DNA of 47,488 nucleotides from Halothiobacillaceae bacterium (GTDB taxonomy: Bacteria > Pseudomonadota > Gammaproteobacteria > Halothiobacillales > Halothiobacillaceae): NCBI GenBank assembly GCA_028696185.1, contig JAQVHL010000016.1, positions 1 to 47,488 of the forward strand, in the 5' to 3' direction. Below are positions 26,482-37,887 of the stretch, one piece after another. Each line of letters opens with the position of its first letter. Position 1 is the stretch's first letter. The notes under the pieces were generated by a model. It saw only the letters and a list, made by a program, of their open reading frames with translations, searched no databases and was not told where the DNA came from. The position numbers and the translations under genes are program-made.

Positions 26482-29400
26482 TCAAGGCTGGGTGGATTCC
26501 CCCGCCAGCTCGATCGCCTGCTGCTCGCCTTTTTCCAGAAGGAAATCCAGGGCCCAGACGATGCTGTTGGCCACCTTGTGCGGCGGCAGGCGGTAGAAAT
26601 CGCTCCAGGCCAGATCGCGCACCTCGTTGTAGCGTTCGCTATCTTCCGGGTGCGCTTCCAGGCGCGCCAGCCGTACCGCATGACCGATGATGACATCGAG
26701 CACCAGCCAGTCGTCGATACGCAGCGTGGGGTTGACCCGCACCACGGCAATCAGGGCTTCCAGCGCCTCGATGCACAGCTGGCGGTACTCGGGCGAGGCG
26801 ATGCGGTTCAGGCGATGATCGACCAGGAGAGCGAAGTTTTTCTCCCCGGCCGTGCTCTGGGCAAGTAATACCCGGCTTTCCAGATAGTTCTTGCGATTGT
26901 ACTTGTCGCCTATGACCACGCCCAGACCATGACGAAGCAGGTTCCATACGCCGCTGTGGAAATCCGCGCTCATCCGACCCAGCGTTCCGCCGACCTGGCG
27001 CCAATGGTACCAGTCACTCACCGGCGCTGACTCCAGCTCCGGCCCGACACGGTCAAGCTCGGCATTGAAGATGACCTTGACCAGACGCCCCGGTTGCGCC
27101 GCCAGATGCAGCGCCTCGGTGTGTTGCAAGCGGGCTTGTGCCGCGCCGTAATGCGCCAGCACCTCGCGCAAACGCTCGTTGATCTCGTGGGGCGCCAGAT
27201 CCAGAAGCCAGTCGAAGGCCTCGCCCGGCGGGCAGCGGCGCTCGCGTGCCAGCTCCGCAACCATCAGCTGCAGCAGGTGCCCGACTCGCAGGGTGATGAT
27301 GCCTCGAAACAGGCCGGAGTCGGCGCGAATCAGCATGCCCAGGTGAATGATGAGCTCCTGGGTGAGGATGCGTTCGCGTTCGTCCTCACCGCAGAACAGA
27401 CGAATGCGTTCCATCACCGCCTCGTTGGGCATGGGCTCGTGCAGGATGGCCCGCCGCGAGTAGGCGCGCCCCACGGCCAGTTGCTTCTGGCGCACCAGGA
27501 TGTCGATGACAGCCGTTTCGAGATTGGCGTCCACCTTGCCCAACAAGTCGGCCGAACGGCGCAGTACAGCCCAGAACTGCCAGTCCGCTGCGAGAAAGAA
27601 CAAACGTTCGGCCACTTCACGTAAACACAGCGAGGGGCCTTCGGGTGCGTCGCGCAATCCCGTATCGAAGCTCAGACCCTGCCGTCGAGCGAGCAGCACC
27701 AGAATCTCCACCTGCTCGTGAAGGTTGCCCGTACTTGCCAGCCACGTCAGAAGCGACTCGTCACTCGCGCTCTCCAGACGCATCAGCTCGTCGATCAACA
27801 GTGGACGGGTGGCGCACACCTCGCCACGCAGGGCAGTGGAATCGGTCGGAATGGCCGTCTCCTGCCCTTCCCGCCCTTCTTTGAAACACACCGGCAGACG
27901 GTCGCTGTTGGCCAGCGGGATCAGTTGCGCCAGTCGTCCGGCGCGTACCGGGACGCCATCGACCTGTCCCTTGAGCAGCTCGTCGCGCAGAAATTCGATG
28001 CACTCGGTGAAACCCGGTTCGCGCAGCATGCCACGGGTAATGACCAGCGTGATTAACGGCTTACCCGGCAGACGCCAGTACCGGTGCACATAGCTGATTT
28101 TCGCTTTCAGCAGTTTGACCAGAAAGGCGCTGTCGTGACCGAGATAGAAATCGCGGGTATTGAGCACCTGCGGCTGGAACACGGTGGGACGGCTACCGAC
28201 CCAGTAGACGCGCGAGGTGGTCAGCGCACGCAGGCGGCGCGGCGGCCGACCGCTGAGCAGCAGCTTGGTGTTTTCCCCCACGCGGGAGAGCGCCTCCGCT
28301 AGCAACGAGGGTTCACGCACGTCGACACCACCTATGGCAGAGAGCGGCTCGGTGACGATGCCGGCCTCTTCCAGACGAGCCTGGACCTGCTCATCCTCGG
28401 CAATCAGTGCCACCATTACGGCCCGCTCGACCCGACGGCCCACACGGCGGCTGCGGCCGAGCGGGTCGATGTCGGCGGTTTCCAGCAAACCGTCCTGAAT
28501 CAGGGCGGCCAGGATAAACAGGCTCTGCGCCCACACCAGCGGCTGGTTCTCGTTGGGCTGACGCGGCTGGCTACCAGGAGCGGCCCGCTCGGCGTCGATG
28601 TACTCCTGCGGGACGTAATACAGCTCGGGCAGGAGACGCAGGCCATCACGCTCGACGAACAGCGGTTCCAGCCGTTCGCGGTATTCGCGCGCCATCGCCT
28701 TGTCGCCGAAAAACAGGCCGTTGAGCAGCAAATAGGTGAAGAACAGCGGCCACTCGGATTCGATGTGCTCGAAGCGCAACAGCTCCTCGGGCTCGTAATG
28801 CAGCTTGTGCGTGTCTTCGATAGCGGTCTGATGGCCATCGCGCAGGAAACGCTTGCAACCGTAGCGGCCGGCGAGCTTGTCGATCACCATGCGCTGGGTC
28901 AGGGCCACCAGTTCGGGATTGCTCACCGCAAACGCCGGAAAACCAACCACCGACAACAGGGCCGCATCCACTTCCTTGGACCCCGATTCACGCGGCAGGA
29001 TGGATTTGAGCGTGATTTCGGTACGCGCGATATCATCCGGCAATACATGGATGACCGAAGCCACCTCGCCCTGCCCACCGTACAGATCGAAGGCCTGAAT
29101 CGACTGCAGGGCGGCCAGCACCATGCCGATGGAGCTGGCGTTGAGTTCGCGCTGCCCGGTGTTGATCTTGTTGCCGCGCTCCCAGATGCCGTAGTCGGGA
29201 ATGCTGTAAGCGCGGCTCAAGTACCAGACCAGGTTCTGGATGAAGCTCACCTCGTCCTGATTGAACACGATGCGCAGGCCGGAGGCGGTCATCTGCGTGA
29301 GCATGAGCAGGAACAAGGACGTGGCATCGAGCTGCAGATGCCCCCACTCGGTGTCGCCAACCACTTCCTGGCCGCTGGCCGTATCGTACTTGGCGTGCAG

Positions 29401-29769
29401 GGCGTCACGCGGATCCTGGGTGCGCTTGAAGCGCTCGACCTTGGGCGCCTGGCGCATCATCGCGAACAGCAGGCCGCGCATGAGCTTGACCACGCTTTGT
29501 TCAAGCTGATAGGTCCGCCCGTGATCGACATCCCGCTTGCGGTACGCCAGCGCCAGCCCCCACACGGCCAGGATGCTGTAGACGTTGTCACGCACCCAGG
29601 CATGGGTGTAATCGCCGTGGCAGGTCACGGCGGTACTGGCAGGCAGCAGGCCCGTGATGGGATGCTGACGGGCGAGGATGATGCGGCTCACTTCCTCGTA
29701 ATGCGTTTCCAGCCGACGCAGACACTGCGCATCATCAAGGGAAAATGCCGGCGATTCAAAAACACTCAT
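26482..29769 (-). CDS. Bacterial homologue of phosphorylase kinase alpha/beta subunit (GH15-related)
   Basis: A 1095-residue soluble protein that resembles the animal phosphorylase kinase regulatory alpha subunit along its length. The N-terminal (alpha/alpha)6 glucoamylase-like domain has AWVRDNVYSILAVWGL at 57-72, HLQLDATSLFLLML from 144, YGIWERGNK at 193-201, and GRYGCKRFLRDG at 301-312. The C-terminal region keeps FHSGVWNLLRHGLGV and LNRIASPEYRQL (PEYRQL at 993-998), which matches the animal alpha/beta C-terminus from memory. The family is known in some bacteria, but its function there is not settled; candidates are an oligoglucan-binding regulator or a hydrolase. The glucoamylase-like Glu in YGIWER (E197) is present. 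No gamma-like protein kinase lies nearby. glk follows directly. Confidence 0.93.
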   Translation of the reverse strand: MSVFESPAFSLDDAQCLRRLETHYEEVSRIILARQHPITGLLPASTAVTCHGDYTHAWVRDNVYSILAVWGLALAYRKRDVDHGRTYQLEQSVVKLMRGLLFAMMRQAPKVERFKRTQDPRDALHAKYDTASGQEVVGDTEWGHLQLDATSLFLLMLTQMTASGLRIVFNQDEVSFIQNLVWYLSRAYSIPDYGIWERGNKINTGQRELNASSIGMVLAALQSIQAFDLYGGQGEVASVIHVLPDDIARTEITLKSILPRESGSKEVDAALLSVVGFPAFAVSNPELVALTQRMVIDKLAGRYGCKRFLRDGHQTAIEDTHKLHYEPEELLRFEHIESEWPLFFTYLLLNGLFFGDKAMAREYRERLEPLFVERDGLRLLPELYYVPQEYIDAERAAPGSQPRQPNENQPLVWAQSLFILAALIQDGLLETADIDPLGRSRRVGRRVERAVMVALIAEDEQVQARLEEAGIVTEPLSAIGGVDVREPSLLAEALSRVGENTKLLLSGRPPRRLRALTTSRVYWVGSRPTVFQPQVLNTRDFYLGHDSAFLVKLLKAKISYVHRYWRLPGKPLITLVITRGMLREPGFTECIEFLRDELLKGQVDGVPVRAGRLAQLIPLANSDRLPVCFKEGREGQETAIPTDSTALRGEVCATRPLLIDELMRLESASDESLLTWLASTGNLHEQVEILVLLARRQGLSFDTGLRDAPEGPSLCLREVAERLFFLAADWQFWAVLRRSADLLGKVDANLETAVIDILVRQKQLAVGRAYSRRAILHEPMPNEAVMERIRLFCGEDERERILTQELIIHLGMLIRADSGLFRGIITLRVGHLLQLMVAELARERRCPPGEAFDWLLDLAPHEINERLREVLAHYGAAQARLQHTEALHLAAQPGRLVKVIFNAELDRVGPELESAPVSDWYHWRQVGGTLGRMSADFHSGVWNLLRHGLGVVIGDKYNRKNYLESRVLLAQSTAGEKNFALLVDHRLNRIASPEYRQLCIEALEALIAVVRVNPTLRIDDWLVLDVIIGHAVRLARLEAHPEDSERYNEVRDLAWSDFYRLPPHKVANSIVWALDFLLEKGEQQAIELAGESTQP

Positions 29770-29811
29770 GGCGGACGAGCCTCATCGAAAGCACGACAGG
29801 AGGACAGGAAG

Positions 29812-30690
29812 TTAATGCCGGGTGGGATGGGCCGTCGAAGTGGCATCCTCGGCAACAAACAGCTGCGCCACGTCCACCGCATCGAAACGGTAATGCGCGT
29901 TGCAGAACTCGCAATCGACCTCGATGCTGCCCTGCTCCTCCAGAACCGATTCGGCTTCCTCGCGCCCCAGGCTGAGCAGCATCTCGCCCACGCGCTGGCG
30001 CGAGCAGCCGCAGTGAAAATGCACGTCCGACTCTTCCAGAACGCGCACGCGCTCCTCGTGATAGAGCCGGTAAAGCAGGGTTTCGCCGGGCAGCGAGAGC
30101 AGCTCTTCATGGCGCACGGTGGCGCCCAGATGACCCACGCGGCTCCAGTCTTCCTCGGCTTCCTCGCCCTCCCCCGGCATCTTCTGCAACAGCAGGCCGG
30201 CGCAGTGCTCCCCGTCGGCGGCAAGCCAGAGACGGGTGGGCAGCTGCTCGGAGCGGGTGAAGTACTCTTCCAGCGCCTCGGCCAGGGTGGCGCCCGATAG
30301 CGGAACGATCCCCTGGTAGCGCTCGCCGCGCGCCGGCTCCAGCGTAATCACCAGCTGGCCTTCACCCAGAAGCTCACCCAGGGTTCCGCGAGCGACATCC
30401 TCGCCCTGCCAGCGCGCCATGGCGCGAAAACGCCGGTCGGCGCGCGCCTGGACGACCAGGAGCGAGACCGGACCGGCACCGCGCACCTGCAGGGTCAGAC
30501 GCCCCTCGAATTTGAGCGTGGCGACCAGAAGATTGGTGGCAGCAACGGCCTCGCCCAGGAGATCGCGCACCGCCTCGGGGTAGGCAAGCCGCCCCAGTAC
30601 GGTGCGCCAGGCCGTGCCCAGGCGGATATGTTCGCCGCGCACATGACCGGGATCGACAACAAAACGGATCAAGGTATCGGGATCGGACAT
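29812..30690 (-). CDS. hslO: Redox-regulated chaperone Hsp33
   Basis: 292 residues. Hsp33 holds unfolded proteins under oxidative stress and is switched on by loss of zinc from its C-terminal cysteines. The cysteines are visible as HCGCSR and CEFC, the CxC and CxxC pairs. N-terminal family blocks include VRGEHIRLGTAWRTVLGR and LKFEGRLTLQVRGAGPVSLLVV. The ATG at 30690 is used; a longer frame adds a tail without homology. It lies 95 bp after gatB and 42 bp before the phosphorylase-kinase-like gene on the same strand. Confidence 0.97.
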   Translation of the reverse strand: MSDPDTLIRFVVDPGHVRGEHIRLGTAWRTVLGRLAYPEAVRDLLGEAVAATNLLVATLKFEGRLTLQVRGAGPVSLLVVQARADRRFRAMARWQGEDVARGTLGELLGEGQLVITLEPARGERYQGIVPLSGATLAEALEEYFTRSEQLPTRLWLAADGEHCAGLLLQKMPGEGEEAEEDWSRVGHLGATVRHEELLSLPGETLLYRLYHEERVRVLEESDVHFHCGCSRQRVGEMLLSLGREEAESVLEEQGSIEVDCEFCNAHYRFDAVDVAQLFVAEDATSTAHPTRH

Positions 30691-30785
30691 CGAATGCTCT
30701 ACATGAACATGCCGCGCGCCCTTGTGGACGAACACGGCACGAAAACCGGACGCGGGCAGTCCCTCACCCCGCGCGCGTTGAAAGC

Positions 30786-32222
<1,437 letters not shown>

Positions 32223-32249
32223 CGAATCAAACCCCGTGAATGCTGTTGC

Positions 32250-33704
32250 TCAGGCGAAGGCGGCCGGCACGCGGGTGTGCCAGTCGGTGGCCTGCTGGAA
32301 GCGGTGCGCCACATTGAGCAGACGCGCTTCCTCGAAATAATTGCCAATGATCTGCAGCCCAACCGGCTTACCCCCGGCAAAGCCCGCCGGCACGGACATG
32401 CCGGGCAGACCGGCGAGGTTGACGCTCAGGGTGTAAATATCCGAGAGGTACATCTGAACCGGGTCTTCGCTCATCTGACCGACGGCCGGTGCGGCAAACG
32501 GGGCCACCGGCCCCATCAGCACATCCACCCCGGACAGCGCGCGGCGGAAGTCCTCGGCGATCAGGCGGCGGATCTGCTGCGCCTTGAGGTAATAGGCATC
32601 GTAATAGCCGGCGGACAGCGCGTAGGTGCCGATCATGATGCGGCGCTTGACCTCCTCGCCGAAGCCCTCGCCACGCGAACGCTTGTAAAGGTCTTCCAGG
32701 TCACGCGGGGCCTCGCAGCGGTGGCCGAAACGCACGCCGTCGTAGCGCGAGAGGTTGGAGGACGCCTCGGCCGGGGCGATGACGTAATAGGCCGGAATCG
32801 CCAGTTCACTGTTGGGCAGCGAGACATCGACGACTTCCGCACCCAGACGGCGGTATTCGTCCAGCGCCGCCTCCAGCACCCGCGCCACCTCGGCATCCAG
32901 GCCCTCGCCGAACCATTCGCGCGGCAGGCCGATGCGCAGGCCGGTGAGGTCCGCGTCCAGCGCGGCGCGGTAGTCCGGCACCTCGCGGTCGACGCTGGTG
33001 GAGTCCAGTGGATCAAAGCCGGCCATGGCCTGCAGCAAGAGCGCGCAATCCTCGGCAGAGGCGCCCATCGCCCCGCCCTGATCGAGACTTGAGGCGTAGG
33101 CGATCATGCCGTAGCGCGAGACGCGGCCGTAGGTCGGCTTGATGCCCGTGATGCCGCAGAACGCCGCCGGCTGACGGATCGAACCGCCGGTATCGGTGCC
33201 GGTGGCAACCGGCGCCAGCCGCGCGCCCACCGCGGCGGCCGAACCGCCGGAGGAGCCGCCGGGCACGCAGTCCGGGTTCCACGGGTTGCGGGTGATGCCG
33301 AAATGACTGGATTCGCTGGTCGAACCCATGGCGAATTCGTCCATGTTGGTCTTGCCCAGCATCACCGCGCCGCCCTGCTGGAGCTTCTCGTGCACGGTGG
33401 CATTGTACGGGGCGATGAAGTCGCGCAGCATGCGCGATCCGCAGGTGGTGCGCACGCCCTGGGTGCAGAAGATGTCCTTGTGCGCGTAGGGAATGCCGGT
33501 CAGCGGACCGGCACTACCGGCGGCAATGCGCGCATCGGCGGCGTGGGCAGCCTTCAGGGCTTCGTCATCGGTCACGGTGACAAAGCTGTTCAGGAGGCGG
33601 TCATGGGCGGCAATGCGCCCAAGGAAATGCTGGGTCAGTTCGACGCTGGAGAATTCGCGCCGGTCAAGACCGGCGCGCAGCTGGGCAAGGGAGAACGTAT
33701 GCAT
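32250..33704 (-). CDS. gatA: Aspartyl/glutamyl-tRNA amidotransferase subunit A
   Basis: 484 residues of the amidase-signature family. It frees ammonia from glutamine for GatB. The Ser-cisSer-Lys triad is visible: the lysine in [12 protein letters not shown], and the serines in [13 protein letters not shown] and [13 protein letters not shown]. Length is normal. The ATG at 33704 is preferred to a TTG two codons earlier. It lies 22 bp after gatC and 27 bp before gatB. Confidence 0.98.
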   Translation of the reverse strand: MHTFSLAQLRAGLDRREFSSVELTQHFLGRIAAHDRLLNSFVTVTDDEALKAAHAADARIAAGSAGPLTGIPYAHKDIFCTQGVRTTCGSRMLRDFIAPYNATVHEKLQQGGAVMLGKTNMDEFAMGSTSESSHFGITRNPWNPDCVPGGSSGGSAAAVGARLAPVATGTDTGGSIRQPAAFCGITGIKPTYGRVSRYGMIAYASSLDQGGAMGASAEDCALLLQAMAGFDPLDSTSVDREVPDYRAALDADLTGLRIGLPREWFGEGLDAEVARVLEAALDEYRRLGAEVVDVSLPNSELAIPAYYVIAPAEASSNLSRYDGVRFGHRCEAPRDLEDLYKRSRGEGFGEEVKRRIMIGTYALSAGYYDAYYLKAQQIRRLIAEDFRRALSGVDVLMGPVAPFAAPAVGQMSEDPVQMYLSDIYTLSVNLAGLPGMSVPAGFAGGKPVGLQIIGNYFEEARLLNVAHRFQQATDWHTRVPAAFA

Positions 33705-33726
33705 CGGCAAAGAAATCCTGCGCGGG

Positions 33727-34014
33727 TTATTCGATCACTTTGGGCACGAGATACAGGCCGGCCTCGACCTGCGGCGCGATGGACTGGAACAGCGCACGCT
33801 GATCGGTCTCGGTCACGGCATCCGGGCGCAGGCGCTGCACCGCATCGAGCGGATGCGCCATTGGCGCGATGCCGTGGGTATCGACCGCGCGCATCTTCTC
33901 GACCAGGTCGAAGATATTCGACAGGTCACGGGCATAGTCGGGAACCCGGGCCTCGTCGATGGACAGACGGGCCAGGTGGGCGATCTTGAGGACTTCATGG
34001 GAAGACAGGGACAT
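33727..34014 (-). CDS. gatC: Aspartyl/glutamyl-tRNA amidotransferase subunit C
   Basis: 95 residues, the small stabilising subunit of GatCAB. Blocks such as [15 protein letters not shown] near the N-terminus, [16 protein letters not shown], and [16 protein letters not shown] at the C-terminus are typical. The ATG at 34014 begins at the family start, and the longer frame upstream has no homology. It is the first gene of the gatCAB run and is divergent from mreB across about 220 bp. Confidence 0.96.
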   Translation of the reverse strand: MSLSSHEVLKIAHLARLSIDEARVPDYARDLSNIFDLVEKMRAVDTHGIAPMAHPLDAVQRLRPDAVTETDQRALFQSIAPQVEAGLYLVPKVIE

Positions 34015-34147
34015 CCATGGAACTCCGAACGGTACGACACGAAAATGACCCCGAACTCTACCACAGCCGGCCGCGCATTGTCCCCTTGCCGGGAGCCCCG
34101 ACGCATCGGGACGACGCGGTTTCGTGCTTGCCGGCATGAGCGGCGAT

Positions 34148-35272
<1,125 letters not shown>

Positions 35273-35280
35273 GACCCAAC

Positions 35281-36171
35281 GTGGCCGCCGCGCTTTTCAG
35301 GCAGGGCACCCCCGGACTTTTCAAGCTGTTCCTGCTCATCGGCCTGTCCATCGGGTTGATGATCGCCGACCAGCACCTGCATCGTACCGAATGGCTGCGT
35401 GCCACACTGGGCACGGTAACCGGGGCCGCCCATTATGTCCTGTCCCGCCCCTCGCACTGGCTGAGCAACTGGCAGGACGAGCGCCGCATGGCGGACGCAC
35501 TGCACAGCGAGGTCGAACGCCTGCGCGAGGAAAATCTCCTCCTCAAGGGACAGATGCAGCAGTTCTGGTCGATGTCGGAAGAAAACCGTCGTCTGCGCAG
35601 CCTGCTCAACGGGTCGCGCCTGCTTGACCACGACATCCTGCTCGCCGAAGTCATCAGCGCCGCACCGGATCCCTGGCGCCACCAGATCCTCATCAATCGT
35701 GGCAGCCGTGCCGGTGTGCATATCGGTCAGCCGGTCGTCGATGCCGAGGGCATTGTCGGACAGGTCCGCCACGTCACCCCCCTGACCGCCGAGATACTGC
35801 TCATCACCGCGCCCCGTCATGCCATACCGGTCATGATTCCGCGTACCGGCCAGCGCGGTGTGCTGCACGGCACGGGCCATCGCCAGCATCTGTCGCTCGA
35901 ACACATTCCTGACAACGCCGAAATCAACACCGACGATATTGTGGTGGCCAGTGGCCAGGATGGCGTCTTTCCCGGCGGCTTCCCGGTCGGACGCATCAGC
36001 AGCGTGCAGCGAGCCCAGGGCGGGCCTTTCGCGCGGATCGAGGTGCAGCCCTTCGCCGACCTGGAGCGTCTGCAGGAAGTCCTGCTTGTCTCCAGCAAAT
36101 ACGAAGACATTCAGCCCCCCGTGCGTCTGACGACACCCCCGCCGTCAAACTGTCCGGAACAACGCCCATGA
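35281..36171 (+). CDS. mreC: Rod-shape-determining protein MreC
   Basis: 296 residues. One N-terminal membrane segment (about 14-31, FKLFLLIGLSIGLMIAD) is followed by a coiled coil (about 63-105) and a beta-rich periplasmic domain with the NRGSRAGVHIGQPVVD and ISSVQRAQGGPFARIEVQP blocks. MreC links MreB to the peptidoglycan enzymes in the periplasm. The start is GTG with no strong ribosome site, consistent with coupling to mreB. The C-terminal tail is Pro-rich. The stop overlaps mreD by four bases. Confidence 0.97.
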   Translation: MAAALFRQGTPGLFKLFLLIGLSIGLMIADQHLHRTEWLRATLGTVTGAAHYVLSRPSHWLSNWQDERRMADALHSEVERLREENLLLKGQMQQFWSMSEENRRLRSLLNGSRLLDHDILLAEVISAAPDPWRHQILINRGSRAGVHIGQPVVDAEGIVGQVRHVTPLTAEILLITAPRHAIPVMIPRTGQRGVLHGTGHRQHLSLEHIPDNAEINTDDIVVASGQDGVFPGGFPVGRISSVQRAQGGPFARIEVQPFADLERLQEVLLVSSKYEDIQPPVRLTTPPPSNCPEQRP

Positions 36172-36668
36172 AACGCCCCTTCGCCCTCCTGCTGCCGCAG
36201 ATCACCAGCCTGGCCTTGAGCCTGATGCTCTTCCTGCTGCCAGCGCCCGAGGTGCTGCGCCCCTATCTGCCGCTCTGGCCTCTGCTGGTGGTTCTGTTCT
36301 GGTGTCTGCACACGCCCGAACGTTTCGGGCTGGCCGGCGCCTGGATCACCGGCCTGTTCGTCGATCTGGGCACGGGAGCCATGCTCGGGCAAAACGCGCT
36401 GCTCTATACCCTCTGCGCCGCGCTGATCCTCTGGCTGCACCTGCTGCTGCGCCCCCTGCCCCGCATACAGCTTGCCCTGTTCGTTGCCGGCCTGTCTGGG
36501 TTTTATCTTTTCTTTGACCTGTGGATGCGTGGTGGTGTTGGCGAATCCACCCTGGCCTGGGCCTTTTTCTATCCCATCCTGGGCAATCTTCTGGCTTGGC
36601 CGCTGCTGAGCCTCGTGATGGAAAAAACCCTGCTGGGGCAACATGGGGCCAACGGCGAGAGGGTTTGA
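36168..36668 (+). CDS. mreD: Rod-shape-determining protein MreD
   Basis: 166 residues, almost all in about five hydrophobic segments. The block RPYLPLWPLLVVLFWCLHTP and TGLFVDLGTGAMLGQNAL are typical of MreD in gammaproteobacteria. It works with MreC in the elongation complex in the inner membrane. The start overlaps the mreC stop (ATGA). The usual next genes, mrdA (PBP2) and rodA, are absent: a terminator-like hairpin and a dispersed repeat follow, then a LysR gene on the other strand. Confidence 0.96.
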   Translation: MKRPFALLLPQITSLALSLMLFLLPAPEVLRPYLPLWPLLVVLFWCLHTPERFGLAGAWITGLFVDLGTGAMLGQNALLYTLCAALILWLHLLLRPLPRIQLALFVAGLSGFYLFFDLWMRGGVGESTLAWAFFYPILGNLLAWPLLSLVMEKTLLGQHGANGERV

Positions 36669-36683
36669 CGCAAGCCATTCGAG

Positions 36684-36720
36684 CGGGGAGTTGCACCTGA
36701 AAACAGTGCCCCGGTTTTTT
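36684..36720 (+). terminator. Probable terminator of mreBCD
   Basis: CGGG and GCAC on the left pair with GTGC and CCCG on the right around a short loop, with a bulge on the left arm, followed by GTTTTTT. It begins 16 bp after the mreD stop. Confidence 0.55.
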
Positions 36721-36738
36721 CACCTGACACTCAAGGGC

Positions 36739-36770
36739 GTCCGCAAAACCTTCTTTTTGTAAACACCCTC
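36739..36770. repeat. Dispersed repeat, copy C (single arm)
   Basis: A 32-bp arm matching copy A (323-354) at 30 of 32 bases and the reverse complement of copy B (8110-8141) at 27 of 32. It sits between mreD and the LysR gene, exactly where the expected mrdA-rodA continuation is missing. Confidence 0.75.
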
Positions 36771-36791
36771 TTACCCCGCCCCAGTGACTCT

Positions 36792-37703
36792 CTAAGACGG
36801 CAAGGCCCAGCGAGGCGGCAGGCTGGCACGTAGATGGGCAATCAAGGCATCTACACGGTGCGCCCTTGGGGCGGCGGCCACCTTGAGGGACAGGGACAGA
36901 GGGGGCGCTTCCCAACCCTGCAGCACCGGACGGAAACGCCCTTTCAAACCATGCTTCGGGCATTCGGCCAGCCAGGCCGGAAGGATGCCGATACCGTAGC
37001 CGCGCGCGATGACATCCGCCTGCATCGGCAGGGAGTCGACCTTAAGACGCGCCTGGGGCTCGATCAGACAGTGCTCCTGCGCCCCCACCCGGCGCAAGGC
37101 AATGGTCGGAGATTCCCCCGCCAGTTCGACCCATGAGCAACCATCCAGGAGCTCTTCCGGGGTTTGCAATTGCGCACAGCGGCACGTCCCGCTCACCGAG
37201 GCATACAAGCGCCGCGTCCATTGTCCCAGCGGCACATGACGCAGGCCTGGCAGACGGGATTCCTCTCCGCAGGCAATCCAGACATCCACGCCTGTATCGC
37301 CTGGCAGACCCGCTTTCGGTACGACGGTGACCTCAAGACGAATACGCGGATGCCGGATCAGAAAATCATTGAGCACACGGGTGGCCCAGCCGCTGGTCAT
37401 CTCGGGACTGACCCAGACCCGTAAGGCCCCCTCCATCGCCTGCGCTTCGGCGGACAGGGAACAGCGGGCTTCTTCGGCCAGCGCGAGAATCCGCTGTGCA
37501 TACCCGGCATAACGCAGGCCCGCATCGCTCAGCAACAGGCGCCCGCCCTCCTGGCGGGTCAGACGCTGGCCCAACCCGCTTTCCAGCATGCTCAGACGAC
37601 GACTGAGTGTCGACTTGGGCCAGCCCAGCGCCCGTGCAGCGGCGCTCAGATTGGGATGCTCGCGCAGGGCCAGAACCGCGCGCAGCGCGTCGAAATCACT
37701 CAT
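36792..37703 (-). CDS. LysR-family transcription regulator
   Basis: 303 residues. The N-terminal winged helix-turn-helix is clear (LRAVLALREHPNLSAAARAL, then KSTLSRRLSMLESGLGQRL). The effector domain follows, with WVSPEMTSGWATRVLNDFL and RGYGIGILPAWLAE. LysR proteins usually control a divergent neighbour together with a small molecule; here that neighbour is the TonB receptor operon starting at 37888. The ATG at 37703 has AAGGAG about eight bases upstream; the longer frame has no homology. Five cysteines lie in the effector half, which is somewhat unusual. Confidence 0.94.
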   Translation of the reverse strand: MSDFDALRAVLALREHPNLSAAARALGWPKSTLSRRLSMLESGLGQRLTRQEGGRLLLSDAGLRYAGYAQRILALAEEARCSLSAEAQAMEGALRVWVSPEMTSGWATRVLNDFLIRHPRIRLEVTVVPKAGLPGDTGVDVWIACGEESRLPGLRHVPLGQWTRRLYASVSGTCRCAQLQTPEELLDGCSWVELAGESPTIALRRVGAQEHCLIEPQARLKVDSLPMQADVIARGYGIGILPAWLAECPKHGLKGRFRPVLQGWEAPPLSLSLKVAAAPRAHRVDALIAHLRASLPPRWALPS

Positions 37704-37741
37704 TTCATTCCACTCCTTACCTGGGCGATCCCGCCTGTTGC

Positions 37742-37764
37742 GATGAGGGGGCCACGCCCTCATC
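37742..37764. promoter_or_regulatory. Perfect inverted repeat between LysR and TonB genes
   Basis: GATGAGGG (37742-37749) and CCCTCATC (37757-37764) are exact 8-bp arms with a 7-nt loop. It lies 38 bp upstream of the LysR start, so it could be an operator for that regulator or another one. Confidence 0.4.
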
Positions 37765-37848
37765 CGTGTTCCATTTTTTGAACAAACCGTTCCCTTCCTG
37801 TGCCTTCCTGTATCGCGCCCAGCGGTTTACCATGCACAAAAAAGAAAT

Positions 37849-37867
37849 GCTATTGATTATTATTTCA
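37849..37867. promoter_or_regulatory. Fur-box-like site upstream of TonB receptor
   Basis: GCTATTGATTATTATTTCA, read on the minus strand, agrees with the 19-bp Fur consensus at 13 of 19 positions by my count. It lies 20 bp upstream of the receptor start, a place where a repressor would block transcription. The surroundings are AT-rich. Fur itself is encoded at 11420. Confidence 0.6.
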
Positions 37868-37887
37868 CATTACACGGAATGAAACGG

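Noticed and set aside
28765-30300. Open frame of about 510 codons opposite hslO and the phosphorylase-kinase-like gene
   Set aside because: Antisense to two well-supported genes, no domain, no ribosome site.
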